A DNA stretch of 64,000 nucleotides from Prionace glauca (GCA_037974335.1 CM075760.1:16727059-16791058); one strand, 5' to 3'. Counted from the stretch's first letter, positions 1 to 11,654 are shown. Translations and numbers: made by a program. The notes: generated by a model from the letters alone, not told the origin.

Positions 1-133
1 GTCTTGCCCAGCATCTGGTCCAGTTTAGGCACACATTAACGACGTGAAGTACTAGGCCACTCGAAACATCCAAGAGCAGCCCTCGTACGACCCACTGCAT
101 GTATTCCGCTCGCTGGACAACAAGGTGGACTGC
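1..133. repeat. Unclassified segment, also present at 13.43 kb
   Basis: These bases are recognisably similar, in the same orientation, to 13428-13555; both begin with a TTGCCCAG.ATCTGGTCCAGT motif. Each copy abuts a SINE, a plus-strand one here and a minus-strand one at 13.4 kb. I do not recognise the family and there is no open frame. Confidence 0.55.
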
Positions 134-372
134 CTGTGTGGAGTTTGCACATTCTCCTCGTGTCTGCGTGGGTTTCCTCTGGGTTCTCCGGTTTCCTCCC
201 ACAGTCCAAAGATGTGCAGGTTAGGTTGATTGGCTATGCTAAAAATTGCCCCTTAGCGTCCAGGGATGTGTAGGTTAGAGGGATTAGTGGGTATAATATG
301 TAGGGATATGGGGGTAGGGCCCGGGTGAGATTGTGTTTGGTGCAGACTCGATGGGCTGAATGGCCTCTTTCT
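130..372 (+). mobile_element. V-SINE (HE1-like), head missing
   Basis: The stretch begins in the V-superfamily SINE central domain (TGCACATTCTCC, GGGTTTCCTC, CCACAGTCCAAAGATG). It ends with the tail GATGGGCTGAATGGCCTC followed by TTCTATGATTC. The same tail layout ends CR1-like LINEs in this window, as expected for a SINE mobilised by a partner LINE. The tRNA-derived head with boxes A and B is absent, so this copy is 5' truncated. Confidence 0.8.
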
Positions 373-1160
373 GCACTGTAGGGTTCTATGATTCAAATAG
401 AAATTCCTGGGAAAACAGAGAGAGGGGGAAAAGAATCTGGAATCACACAGCACAGAAACAGGCCCTTCAGCCCACCAGCTCAATGCTGGCCCATCCAATC
501 CCAATCTATACTCCTCCCATTCCCCAGCACTTGCTCCACAGTCTACGATGCCTCGGAGATTAAAGTGCTTGAATTTACCCAACCCCCTTTCCAGGTTTTT
601 CCTTGAACCCCACTCTGCGGTCCCTGAGCCAGATTTTGTTTCAAAATAAAAAGTGTGGTTGCTGTTGCAGTGCGGGGCAAAGGCCACAGACCCAGTGTGT
701 GCACAGCAAAATCCCACAGCAGCAGCAGGTATGTGAACCTGAATCAGATGGGACACAGTCCTTCCCCCTCCCTACAGTGCTCCCATCCTTTCGCCTGCTA
801 TGAGACCCTTTCCTCATTCACTACTGTGTGTTTGTGTGTGTCTGCATCATCCCAAATTTCCAGAAAGGCTGGAACTGTCTTAAAATGAAGCCAAATTCTT
901 TTGAAACAAAAATCCTGGTGGTGCACAGCAGGATCCCACAAGGTGCAGTCAGCTGTGTTGAGTGTTTTTTTAATTTGTGAAATGTTTATACAGAGAGAGG
1001 CTGATACAGTGAAATCCCGCCACTGGGTCCCTCAGAATTAAACTGGAGACCCTATCCCTCACTGAAGCCCACCTCCCTCTAACAGCCTGTGTGTCTCCCC
1101 TGCATCAAACCCACACCTACAGCTGTTTCCATCCCTCCCTCTTTTCCTCTCTCCCTGTCT
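373..1160. other. No gene seen
   Basis: A short piece around 450-560 resembles the 3' end of a minus-strand retroelement (CAGAAACAGGCCCTTCAGCC). The rest has no convincing coding frame, tRNA or repeat that I recognise. Short open frames here overlap each other on both strands and show no protein family signature. Confidence 0.5.
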
Positions 1161-1169
1161 CTGTCTGTT

Positions 1170-1330
1170 TCTGCTGCAGAAGATACAGGGAGAGAGAGAG
1201 AGAGAAAAACAGACAGGGAGAGAAATCCGGAGAGAGAATGAGAGACAGACAGGGGGACAAATCGGGAGAGAGAACGAGACACAGACAGGGGGACAAATCG
1301 GGAGAGAGAACGAGACACAGACAGATATTT
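1170..1330. repeat. GA-rich tandem repeat
   Basis: A purine-rich low-complexity tract. Its second half contains two near-identical units of about 36 bp (GACAGGGGGACAAATCGGGA type) that explain the repetitive open frames on both strands. It is not coding. Confidence 0.75.
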
Positions 1331-1439
1331 GATAATTAAATGTATATTGAGTGTCCTGTAATTTGGTGTCTGTTTTATACAGAGAGGTGAAGACAGTGAC
1401 ATTCTCTCCCTGGCACCCCGGCAAGCTCAAAGACACTCA

Positions 1440-2360
1440 CAGACACAAACTGCTTTGTTAAGTTTCCCCAATCTCTGCAGCTTCCTGTGTGGCCCAGGGT
1501 TTGAACTGAAATTTAAAAAGCAGCATGGAGAGACTGCAGGATTTTGAGTTGAGTTTCTCCACCCACTCACCCTGTAAATATAAAATTGATTCTTTCTGTG
1601 CTGTAATGACTCTGAGTGGAAATGTATAGCAGAGCGACTGTGCCTCATTACAAGACGAGAAATAATAAATGTATTTTGTAACAGAACCATAAATAATATA
1701 TCAGATCCACAATATAACAACACTCGGCATATCTCTGTCCTCTAACAATTTATTATTCTCTTAAATGTCAGCCATCTCCGAGGGAAACCAGCCCTTTAAT
1801 TGTGAACATTAGGAAAGAGACCATCCTTTTGGCCAGACAAATAAATGTGTCAAACTGAGGGAGCAAAGGATGTCAATGTCTTTGAGAGAGAGTCGTAATG
1901 CAGAAGTCGGCCAATAAAGTTCAGACTAAAACTTCCTCCTCTGTGCAACATCTGGGAGGAAATCAATGTTTCCCCCTTTCCATTTCTTTTCTCATTCTCG
2001 GGGAAATTGGGGACTTGCACCAACTGAAGGGAAAGAAAGTGAATCCAGTCTTACATTCCACACATTTTTAGTCCAGTCACATAGACATAGATCTGTCTGG
2101 CAGCCTGCATGGAGATTTTCAGCTCTGTGTGTCCAGGACAGGAAGCAGTGAGCATGGATCTGTCAATCAGACTCAATCAGCATCTTCAGGAGAATTGGGA
2201 GGGTGAATATTAGATACAGCAGAGTGAGAATGGAGGGAGAGTGTATGGGATAGAGATTCACAGATTTTGAGGAACGAGAGGAAAACATTTCCATAGAAAG
2301 TAGAATTCTGAATTTCGATCCTGTGCTGACACTGATAACTTGTGTCAACTTGTTTTACAG
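1440..2360 (+). other. Upstream part of the zinc-finger gene; no coding exon identified
   Basis: There is no supported coding frame. The stretch ends with a good splice acceptor (TTGTTTTACAG, AG at 2359-2360), so at least part of it is intron, and 5' non-coding exons may lie here. I could not place a matching donor or promoter with confidence. Confidence 0.4.
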
Positions 2361-3273
2361 GATATTGAAAGAGGAATCACAGGCTGAAATCTCAAATCTC
2401 AGGTCTAGATCTGGCAGAGTCATATTCCTTGGAACCTGAATATCATCGGCCATTGAATCTGGAAGGAGATTTGAAAAGATTTTAAACATCAGTGTGACTG
2501 GAAAAACTCCAACACACTTCCACATTCAAATGAGAGTGTTCCAGAGCACTGACTGAAGAGCTTTAACCAGTTACACAGCCTGAATACATATCACACCATT
2601 CACAGCGGGGAGAGACTGTTCTGTGTGTGGGTGAGTCTTCACCTGATTGTCCACCCAAGTGAGAGGCAGGAAAACCTGCACCATGGATAAACCATGGAAA
2701 TGTGTGGACTGTGGAAAGAGATACAGTGTCCCCTCTCTGTTGGATACTCATCGGCGCATCCACACTGGGGAGAGACCGTTCACCTGCTCTCAGTGTGGGG
2801 AGGGATTCATTCGGTTCCCCCACCTGCAGTCACACCAGCGAGTTCACACTGGGGAGAAGCCGTTCACCTGCTCTCAGTGTGGGGAGGGATTCACTCGGTC
2901 ATCCAACCTGCAGGCACACCAGCGAGTTCACACTGGGGAGAGGCCGTTCACCTGCTCTCAGTGTGGGAAGAGATTCACTTGGTCATCCAGCCTGCAGAGA
3001 CACCAGCGCGTTCACACGAGAGAGAGACCATTTATCTGCTCTCAGTGTGGGAAGGGATTCAACCAGTTATCCAACTTGCAGAGACACCAGCGAGTTCACA
3101 CTGGGGAGAGACTGTTCACTTGTTCTCATTGTGGGGAAGGATTCACTCAATCATCCCACCTGCAGAGACACCAGCGAATTCACACTGGGGAGCGGCCATT
3201 CACCTGCTCTCAGTGTGGGAAGGGATTCAGAGTTTCATCCCAGCTGCTGAGACACCAACAAGTTCACGAGTGA
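2361..3273 (+). CDS. C2H2 zinc-finger protein, terminal exon (CDS 2683-3273)
   Basis: Probable nuclear DNA-binding protein of 196 residues. The ATG at 2683 sits in a strong Kozak context (GCACCATGG), and the stop is at 3271-3273. Seven tandem C2H2 fingers (C-x2-C-x12-H-x3-H) follow the start, joined by TGERPF/TGEKPF linkers. All fourteen Cys and fourteen His ligands are present, and finger 4 ends in the variant linker TRERPF. No KRAB, SCAN or BTB domain lies in this exon. The exon opens after the acceptor at 2359-2360. Its non-coding 5' part carries a decayed finger-like stretch around 2560-2680 (linker remnant CACAGCGGGGAGAG) in a different frame from the ORF. This suggests the family ancestor had more fingers, or that this copy lost its N-terminal part. 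The target gene is unknown. Confidence 0.85.
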
Positions 3274-3397
3274 TATTCAGGGTTGGATTCTGCTGTTACT
3301 GTTTCAGCTCTCAGTTACATCCAGGACTGCATTTTGTTCATTCTCATGGTTGGTGAATGGAGAAAGTCAGAGGTTTCTTTCTGCTGGACTGGCAGGA

Positions 3398-3512
3398 CTC
3401 ATGACTTTGGATGGGTGGAAGAGGGGACTCACAATGTTGAAATGGTGGTGCGGGCTCGTTGGGCCAAAGGGCCTGTTTCCCATGCTGTGTTGTTCTTTGT
3501 TCTTTTTTTGCC
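3398..3512 (+). mobile_element. SINE 3' tail fragment
   Basis: This matches the 3' end of the SINE subfamily seen whole at 12640-12966: GCGGGCTCGTTGGGCC, AGGGCCTGTTTCCC, then a TTGTTCTTTG tail. Only the tail is left. It lies in the probable 3' UTR of the zinc-finger gene. Confidence 0.7.
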
Positions 3513-3596
3513 TCCAGTGGGCTGATGCTCTTTGAGTCTTGTTGTGAATACCTGGTTTTAAATTTCATAAGGATCATAGAGTGACAGGGTGTTAGG

Positions 3597-3945
3597 AAGG
3601 TCAGGGATATTTAATCAGCATTTCTGTCTGAAACCATCCCCCGCCAATCCCCAAATCTCCATCCAATTTCCTTTGTAATAGATTGTTTCCACTCCCTCCA
3701 CCCTCAGAGGGAGCGGGTTCCAAGTCAATACAACTCACTGCAGCAAAATATTCTTCCTCACATTCCTCTTCCTGCATCTCTGACTCAAAACCTTAAATCT
3801 GTGTCCCCCTCCTCCCTGTTCCATCAGCGAATGGAAACAGCTTTTCTTTGTCCACCTTATCTAAACCTGTCAGAATCTTGTCCACCTCGTTCAAATCTCC
3901 CCTCAACCTCCTTTGCTCCAAGGGGAACAACCCCAGCCTGACATC
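3597..3945 (-). mobile_element. CR1-like LINE, degraded 3' ORF fragment
   Basis: Read on the minus strand, pieces of the LINE ORF2 C-terminal region are visible (GLFPLEQRRLRGDL, then ..KLFPF). The frame is broken. The divergence from the other copies in the window suggests an old insertion. Confidence 0.6.
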
Positions 3946-3948
3946 GAC

Positions 3949-3954
3949 AATAAA
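3949..3954 (+). terminator. Possible poly(A) signal of the zinc-finger gene
   Basis: AATAAA lies about 0.68 kb after the zinc-finger stop and is the first one I see there. It sits at the edge of an old LINE fragment, so its use is uncertain. Confidence 0.3.
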
Positions 3955-3960
3955 GAACAA

Positions 3961-6329
3961 ACTAACAGAATATTAATACCTGAAATCAAATGGCAATGTT
4001 GAATTTCTGTTGTAAAGATATTGTGAATATATTGTCCTGGACAATAATTGGGATAACTCAGCTTGGGTGTGGTTGAATGGAATATATCAATCTGGTATCT
4101 ACCTACAGTTAGTGAAAGTTTGGAACGTGTAGCTGGAAATCACTCCTTAACAGCACTGTGGGTGTATTTACAGGCATTGTAGCAGTTCAGGAAGGCAGTG
4201 TTGGGGTTGACCATGGCCGAGGCAGCTACATACAGACACATATTCTGTTATAATGGAAGGAGTGCAGATTGAATGTGAGGCATTATGGGACTGGACTGTC
4301 TTGATCACATTCCTGTAACAGCTCAGTTTCTGCAATTACTGACCATTAAAGCTGCTGAGCAGGGCCCCCAGGGAGGACCTGGTGAGAATATTTACTGGGA
4401 ATGAGTTGGAATTAAACTTATCCCAGGACCGGCTGGTGTTCAGTGGCTGAGATACCCGAATCTGTAAAAAGAGTGTCTGACCAATCAACAGTGGTAGGTA
4501 GTTGGTTAAGAAATTAAGAAGCATTCTCAGGCATTGTTTAAATTAATTTATCCTAAATTTGTGCTAAAAACTGTGACTGATTTGTGTCCCGATAGTCAGT
4601 GAAGTGACGGTATACTCCAAGTAGCACTGGACTGAATAGCGGACCCTCTGAGAGTTGATCCAAATGGTTATTATCTTACCCCATCATGGCCAGTGAAAAA
4701 TCAGAGCTTGTGTGGGGACTGGACAGGTCTCTTACCTGCCATTTGGGACTCAGAACACAAAACCAATCAATAAAATGGTTCGAGAATAGAGCCATTTCGA
4801 TGGTTCAGATTTGAGACATTGGCTCTATTCTTTCTCACCTGCTGAAATTTTCCAGCATTTTGTTTTTGTTTCAGATTCCAGCATCCGCAGTATTTCACTT
4901 TCATGATAAAATGAGATTTGGAATCCCCACAACCCTCCCCCAAAACAGAGGGAGTGGTGTGAGAGGAAAATAAGGATAAGAATGAAGAAGTCTGGCTTCT
5001 GATTAACAAAATGAGTGAATCAGTTTATAAAGCACAAAAGTTATCCATCCTGAACAATAACTGATCAAATTACAATAATTAGGTTGAGGAATGTAACAAA
5101 AAATGAATAATGAAGTTTAAAATCAAGTTTGTTTTGTTGGAAAAGTTTTTTTAAAATTATGTAAAGTGCCATAATTGTGTGCCAAGTTTTTTTCTGCTCA
5201 TTCCCCACCCCTTTAGGCTCTGTAGAAAAGTTAACCCTTTCAGCACTCAGTTGATTTGTTTTTAAATCACTCAGAAACTTGTGTCTATTTTAGTTTATAA
5301 TTGTGGATTTATTCAAACCAGTTAAATCTGAAAATTTTAAATGTAGCCTGGAGGAATTTGGAATAACTGACAATTCTCTCGTTGTCACCTCAACCCCAGA
5401 TAAAGAACAAAAATCTAACAGGTGGTAATGGTAACTCAATAAACTGTTGATTGAATCCTTGAATGTTGAATGATTCTTCTGAGTTCATTGCCCTCAGCAT
5501 ACTGGAAACCAAGTATTGTCAAAACCTTCAGACAATACAAAGACTCACGAAAGCCAGTGTCCCAGTTTAAAGATTTATCTTTTATTTGACCAACGATTGA
5601 AGGGAAACATTATTGGACAGTGTAATACCTCTCTAGAAGAGAAGCATCCTGATCTCTGCAACAACTCTGACGTAAAATGCTTTCGATAGATCAATTATAC
5701 ATTCTTCACGTCAAATTCTCCCACCTTTCATTAGGTGTGAATCAATAATTTTCCATACCAAAAAAATCATTAATTACATGTCACATACTTTAGCCAATTC
5801 TGTAACTTGTCCATGGAATCCAGACGCTTCCTCCCCCTATTGCTGACTCCACTTCCCCTATTGCTTAGTAATCCCAAACCTTAGCTATAAAGATCAAAGT
5901 TACTGTTCCCATTAGCTCGTACTCTGCCACTGGCCAACCAGACAAATGCAAATTTTCATATCTGAGAAGGCACTGTCTGATCTGGACAGTGTGAATGGAT
6001 CCTATTCATGAAGCTGCCTTGAAAACCTTTCTATTAGAAACTTCACTGGCAAATGTTGGCAAATTCTGTGGCTTCATTCTTCTGAAGAATGTAGCCTGTC
6101 TGTAAGTATCCCTGTACCATCATGCCTTGCAGCAGCCTGCCTTTGGCTAAAGGTTACATTTGCTTTTAAAATACAGCTAATATCCATTTTAAAATCAGAA
6201 AAATCATGGTTAAATCACAATTACTTGTTTAAAACTCTGAATTACAAGGAAACCAGAATTACTTGTTTAAATCTCTTACTGTATTTGCATATATAGACTG
6301 TTCCCTTGTTAGCTTCTAGATCATTTAAC
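3961..6329. other. AT-rich spacer, no gene seen
   Basis: No coding frame, tRNA or clear gene signal. Around 4842-4905 there is a short interspersed motif (TTTTCCAGCATTTTG ... CCAGCATCCGCAGTATTT) whose first half recurs at 10884-10910. The rest looks like unique, AT-rich, non-coding DNA. Confidence 0.5.
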
Positions 6330-6955
6330 TCAATGCTGGTAGGGGCAGGGATGTGTTGCAATTATACAGAGCCTTGATGAGGCCACAGCTAGAGTGTTGT
6401 GTGCCATTTTGGTCTTCTTTTCTGAGGAAGGATGTTTTTGCTCTCGAGGGAGTGCTGCGAAGTTTTACCAGGCTGATTCCGGGAATGGTGGGACTGACAT
6501 ACGAGGAGAGATTGACTAGGTTAGGATTGTTTTTGCTGCAGTTCAGACAAATGAGGAGGGATCTCATAGTGACTTATAAAATTTTAACAGGACTAGACAG
6601 GGATAGATGCAGGGAGGATATTCCCAATGGTGGGGGTGTCCCGAACCAGGGGATCACAGTCTGAGGATTCAGGATAGACTATTTAGGACAGAGATGAGGA
6701 GACATTTCTTCACCCAGAGAGTGGTGAGTCTGTGGAATTCATTACCACAGGAAGCAGTTGATGCCAAAACACTGAATGTATTCAAGAGGTGGCTGGATAT
6801 AGCCCTTGGGGCGAATGGGATCAAAGGTTATAGGGAGAAAGCAGGATAAGGCTACTGAGATGGATGATCAGCAATAATTGTAACGAATGGCAGGGCAGGT
6901 TCAAAGGGCCAAATGGTCTCCTCTTTCTCCTATCTTCTATGTTTCTATGTTTCAT
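6330..6955 (+). mobile_element. CR1-like LINE, 5' truncated
   Basis: Only the C-terminal end of the LINE protein is present, from LQLYRALMRPQLE through FTQRVVSLWNSLP to IKGYREKAG. It is followed by a 3' UTR ending in repeated TTTCTATG. One frameshift near 6600-6660 splits the reading frame. The reverse transcriptase catalytic core is absent, so this is a dead copy. Confidence 0.85.
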
Positions 6956-7017
6956 CCTTACAGGAATGTGCCGATCCTGAATTCCTATCAACTTACGCTT
7001 AAAAGCCTCCCACATTT

Positions 7018-7305
7018 CAGAATATAAGAAATAGGAGCAGGCGTAGGCCATCTAGCCCTTCAAGTCTGCCCCGCCATTCAATAATATCATGGCTGATCTG
7101 AAGTGGATCAGTTCCACTTTCCCGCTTTCTCCCCATAACCCTTAATTCCCCTGTCTATCAAACACCTATCTACCCGTGACTTAAATATATTCAGTGAGGT
7201 AGCCTCCACCGCTACAATGGGCAGAGAATTCCAGAGACTCTAAGAATCTCTCTACCTCTATCCTGTCTATCCTCTTCATTACCTTATATGTCTCTAAGAT
7301 GCCAG
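7018..7305 (-). mobile_element. CR1-like LINE 3' fragment
   Basis: This is the minus-strand 3' end of the same broad LINE group (AGAAATAGGAGCAGG, CCATTCAATAATATCATGG, then the LFPL..SR-like end). It carries internal losses relative to the copy starting at 7423. The next 100 bases (7306-7405) look like a piece of a different LINE region. Confidence 0.65.
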
Positions 7306-7422
7306 ATATCGATTTGCCCTCTTACATCAGCTCCCAATCTACATTCTTCAGTTCCTGCCTAATATTGTTCCTGCACTGACAGCCTGCCCCTTGTAGCAAT
7401 CACCCATCTATCTGCCTGCACC

Positions 7423-10200
7423 TTAAGAACATAAGAAATAGGAGCAGGAGTAGGCCATCTAGCCCTTCAAGCCTGCCCTGCCATTCAATAAGATCATGGC
7501 TGATCTGTCGTGGCTCAGCTCCACCTTCCCGCCCTCTCCCCATAATCTGCCTGCACCTTAAGAACATAAGAAATAGGAGCAGGAGTAGGCCTCTCCCCTT
7601 AATCCCTTCTCTTATCAAAAACCCATCAACCCGTTTCTTAAAAATATTTAGCGAGGCAGCCTCCACCACTTCAACGGGCAGAGAATTCCAGAGATTCACC
7701 ACCCTTTGAGTGAAGAAGTTCCTCCTCAACTCTGTTCTAAACCGCCTCCCCTTTATCTTGTGCCCCCTAGTCCTACTGTCTTTTTTGAGCGGGAAGAGTC
7801 TCTCCACCTCTATCCTATCCATCCCGTTCGTCATCTTGTACGTCTCAATGAGATCTCCCCTCATTCTTCTAAACTCTAACGAGTACAAGCTTAGTTTATT
7901 CAGCCTCTCCTCATAGCTCAATCCCCTCAACTCCGGTATCAGCCTAGTAAACCTCCTCTGCACTTCCTCCAGGGCCAAAATATCCTTGCGCAGGTGCGGC
8001 GCCCAAAACTGCACACAGTACTCCAGCTGCGGCCTCACCAATGCCCTATACAGCTGCAGCAAGACCTCCCTACTTTTATATTCAATCCCCCTCGCTATGA
8101 AGGCCAGCATCCCATTCGCCTTCCTGACCACCTGCTGCACCTGCAAACTGGGTTTTTGCGACTCATGCACAAGGACCCTGAGGTCCCTCTGCACTGTCGC
8201 CTGCTGCAGTTTTTCGCCACGTAAGTAATAGTCCTTCCGACCATTCCTCCTACCAAAGTGGACCATCTCACACTTGCCAACATTAAATTCCATTTGCCAT
8301 TTCCTGGCCCATTCGTCCAGCCTATCTAGATCCTTCTGCAGACTCTCCACACCCTCCGCACAATTTGCCTTTCCCCCAATCTTGGTGTCAGCAGCAAATT
8401 TCGACACCCTGCACTCGGTTCCCTCCTCCAGATCATCTATATAAATGGTAAATAGCTGAGGCCCCAGCACCGACCCCTGGGGCACCCCACTAGTCACCAA
8501 CCGCCAATCCGAATAACACCCATTGACCCCCACTCTCTGCCTCCTATTTGACAACCAATCCTCTATCCACGCTAACACCCTACCCCCAACTCCATGTCCC
8601 CTGACCTTCTGCAATAACCTCTTGTGAGGTACCTTGTCAAATGCCTTCTGAAAATCCAGAAAGACCGCATCCACCGGCTCTCCTCTATCCACTGCCCTCG
8701 ACACATCCTCATAGAACTCCAGTAAATTTGTCAGACACGACTTCCCTTTAATGAAACCGTGTTGCGTCCGCCCTATCAAGCAATTCCCCTCAAGATGCCT
8801 CGCTATTTCCTCCTTAATGACGGATTCTAACATTTTACCTACCACAGACATTAAACTAACCGGCGTATAATTCCCCGCCTTTTGCCTGGCACCCTTCTTA
8901 AACAACGGCGTAACATTAGCCGTTTTCCAATCTTCCGGCACTTCCCCGGAATCCAGCGACGTCTGGAAAATAACCACCAAGGCATCCATTATCACCTCCG
9001 CCATTACTTTCAGAACCCTCGGATGCATTCCATCCGGTCATAGAAACATAGACATAGAACATTACAGCACAAACAGGCCCTTCGGCCCTCGAGTTGCGCC
9101 GATCGCATCAACCCCACCAATCTATAGACCTATCTATAACCCCCAATCCCATTAAACCCCATATACTCATCCAGAAGTCTTTTAAAAGACCCCAGCGAGT
9201 TCGCCTCCACCACCAACGACGGCAGCCGATTCCAATCACTCACTACCCTCTGAGTGAAAAACTTACCCCTAACATCACCTCTGTACTTCCCTCCCCGCAC
9301 CTTAAAACTGTGTCCTCTCGTAGCGACCATTTCAACCCGGGGAAATAGCCTCTGGAAGTCCACCCTATCTATTCCTCTCAACATTTTATAAACTTCTATC
9401 AGGTCGCCTCTCAACCTTCGCCTCTCCAGGGAAAAGAGTCCCAGCTCCCTCAACCTATCTTCATAAGGCATGCCTCCCAGTCCAGGCAACATCCTTGTAA
9501 ATCTCCTCTGCACCCTTTCAATAGCTTCTACGTCTTTCCTATAGTGAGGCGACCAGAACTGCGCACAGTACTCCAAATGAGGCCTGACAAGGGTCCTGTA
9601 AAGTTGCAGCATTACCTCCCGACTCCTAAACTCAATCCCTCGATTAATGAAGGCCAGTACACCATACGCCTTCTTGACCACCTCCTCCACCTGCGAGGCC
9701 GATTTAAGAGACCTGTGAACCCGGACCCCGAGATCCTTCTGCTCTTCAACGCTACTAAGACCCCTGCCCTTAATAGTGTACTCGTTCATCCCGTTGGTTC
9801 TGCCGAAATGGACTACTACACATTTATCCGCGTTGAAGTCCATCTGCCACTTCTCCGCCCATTCCTGCATCCTATCTATGTCCTGCTGCAACTTTTGACA
9901 TCCTTCCAGACCATCCACAACACCGCCGACCTTCGTGTCATCAGCGAACTTGCTAACCCATCCCTCCACTTCCTCATCCAGGTCCTGGGGACTTGTCCAC
10001 AATCAGCCCCTCCAGTCTGTCGAGCACCACCTCTCTAGTAACAGTAATGTCATTAAGACCCTCCATTCCTACCACCTTTCCATCGCTAACACCCGGCAAA
10101 TTATTCACGTCCTCCTCCGTGAAGACAGAAACAAAAAAGTTATTCAAGACCTTAGCCATATCCCCATCCCCTACCACTAGCTCCCCTTTCTCACCTTGGG
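7423..10200 (-). mobile_element. CR1-like LINE subfamily B, interrupted by a younger LINE
   Basis: The protein reads on the minus strand from about 10177 (VLNNFFVSVFTEED, ending DKSPGPD) and, after an inserted element (9039-9984), from 9028 (MHPRVLKVMAEVI) to 7423. RT motifs visible include [13 protein letters not shown] and [10 protein letters not shown]. The catalytic box reads FAADT where sister copies have FADDT, so one metal-binding Asp is lost and the copy should be inactive. The C-terminal segment ends in FFTQRVVNLWNSLP. The 5' part is truncated: no endonuclease domain is seen. The 3' UTR contains a duplicated 135-bp stretch (first copy from 7410, second from 7545). Confidence 0.9.
9039..9984 (-). 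mobile_element. CR1-like LINE subfamily C, nested insertion
   Basis: A 5'-truncated copy runs from [21 protein letters not shown] to GFNGIGGYR and its 3' UTR (TTCTATGTTTC-type end at 9039). The FADD box is intact, but upstream RT motifs are missing by truncation. It sits inside the [11 protein letters not shown] codons of the surrounding subfamily B element. The four bases GGTC occur at both junctions, as a short target duplication or microhomology. It is therefore younger than its host element. Confidence 0.9.
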
Positions 10201-10597
10201 TGTGACAAAGTTTCTAAAGCTCCTGTCTATGACAGTTTCTGCCACCTTCATGCTCCTCAGTGCATCCAACTGCTGCTCCAACCTATCCATGCCGTCTGTA
10301 AAGAAGCGTCACAGATCTCCCACATTTCACAAGTGCAGCACTTAACCCCACTGACTGACATTTCCAGCACCAATTACATTATTTAAGAAAATTTATAAAA
10401 CTCTTACCTTCGCTTTTACCTTCTTGCAGTGTCCTTTTTTTTTTAGATAAGTTGGGGTTGTTCTCCTTGGAGCAAAGTGGATTGATAGAGGTGTACAAAG
10501 GTACATGGAGGTGTCAAAGTTTACATGCTCTGTTTACACATATACAAGCTTTATGAGTCATCCAGTCTCGTAACGTTGGTTCTATTTTCTCTGAAGC
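10201..10597. other. No gene seen; probable repeat debris
   Basis: After the LINE end there is non-coding sequence with a poly-T run near 10436 and a short LINE-like piece (GTTCTCCTTGGAGCAAAG, about 10445-10530, plus strand). Nothing here supports a gene. Confidence 0.4.
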
Positions 10598-10599
10598 GG

Positions 10600-10845
10600 A
10601 GATGGCGGTGTTGGACTGGGGTAAACACAGTAAGAAGTCTCACTGCACCAGATTAAAGTCCAATGGGTTTATTTGGTAGCAAAATCCACTAGCTTTCTGT
10701 GCGCTGCTCCTTCGTCAGGTGAGTGGGAGTTCTATTCACAAACAAGGCATAGAAAGACTCAAACTCAATTCACAAAATAATGATTGGAATGCAAATTTTC
10801 ACAGGTAATCAAGTCTTAAAGGTACAGACAATGTGAGTGGGGAGA
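10600..10845 (+). repeat. Interspersed repeat of the TTGGACTGGGGTAAACACAG family
   Basis: It begins GATGGCGGTGTTGGACTGGG and contains AAGTCCAATGGGTTTATTTG and GCTGCTCCTTCGTCAG. Related copies lie at 13678-13770 (plus), 13765-13975 (minus, interrupted) and 51354-51506 (minus). I recognise the type as frequent in shark sequence but cannot give it a family name. No coding frame. Confidence 0.65.
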
Positions 10846-11049
10846 GCGTTCTATTTTCTCTCCACAGATAATGTCAGATCTGCTGAGATTTTCCAGCATT
10901 TTCTATTTTTATTTCCCTTTATTTTTCCTTCTCTGTCACCGCTCTGCCTCATCAATGAGACATTGGGACTCAGAGTGTTGATGCAGTTTGATGGACAAGT
11001 TGTCTCCATTCTGAACAATGGGGAACAAGCTCCTCCCACTCAATGATAT

Positions 11050-11600
11050 CATTGCCCTCTACAAATATGGCGGTCGCGCGTGCGCCCTGCATCATATCGT
11101 CCCAAATAAAGATGGCGAACGTTAACCCGGGACGAACCTGAGGAGCTGCGGCCCTGCTCGGTACTAACTGAGTCCGGGAAGCTCTCTTACGTGGTTTGCT
11201 GCTTACACCACATGCTTACGCATTGTTTTCACCCACCTGGGCGATCCATTGCTCTCTCCGTACCGTCAATCACCTCTGACAGATTTCCGAGCCCAAAACA
11301 AAAACCGGTTTCCATCGCCATTACTCACACTGCGCATGCTCCAGTCAAAGCAGGCCCCGCCCATCTGTCGCTCCTATTGGTTGGAGGACCGATCCCCGTT
11401 CAGTCCTCCAGCAGTTTCCCTCTTCCCATTGGTTCGGACCGCCGTCAATCAGCCGGGCATTGTGACGGTAGTCGCTGCTTGTCCAGTAATAACAGAGTCT
11501 CAGTGTAACACTGACACACACACAGGCTCCAGTCCAATCAGAGTGGTGATGGAACACAGAGAAAACACAGCAAAACACCGACTGACTCTGAGTGTAACAT
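11050..11600. promoter_or_regulatory. CpG-rich, promoter-like island
   Basis: CpG density is much higher than in the surroundings, and a NYATGGCGG/AAGATGGCG motif (YY1-like) appears twice near 11068 and 11112. Inverted CCAAT boxes (CTATTGGTTGG near 11375, CCATTGGTTCGG near 11427) and CCAATCAGAG near 11536 add to the picture. No exon could be assigned on either side. It could be the promoter of a gene whose exons lie outside, or of a lost zinc-finger relative. Confidence 0.4.
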
Positions 11601-11654
11601 AAACAGTGTTTGTTCACATAATAAGAGTCACATTGCAGTATGTTAGTGAACACA

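Noticed and set aside
2694-3356. A 220-residue frame overlapping the zinc fingers
   Set aside because: It is a shifted-frame shadow of the finger repeats and shows no Cys/His spacing.
7400-9028. A 542-residue ORF as a possible host gene
   Set aside because: It is a LINE reverse transcriptase with a mutated catalytic box, and its C-terminal extension is antisense 3' UTR duplicated in tandem.
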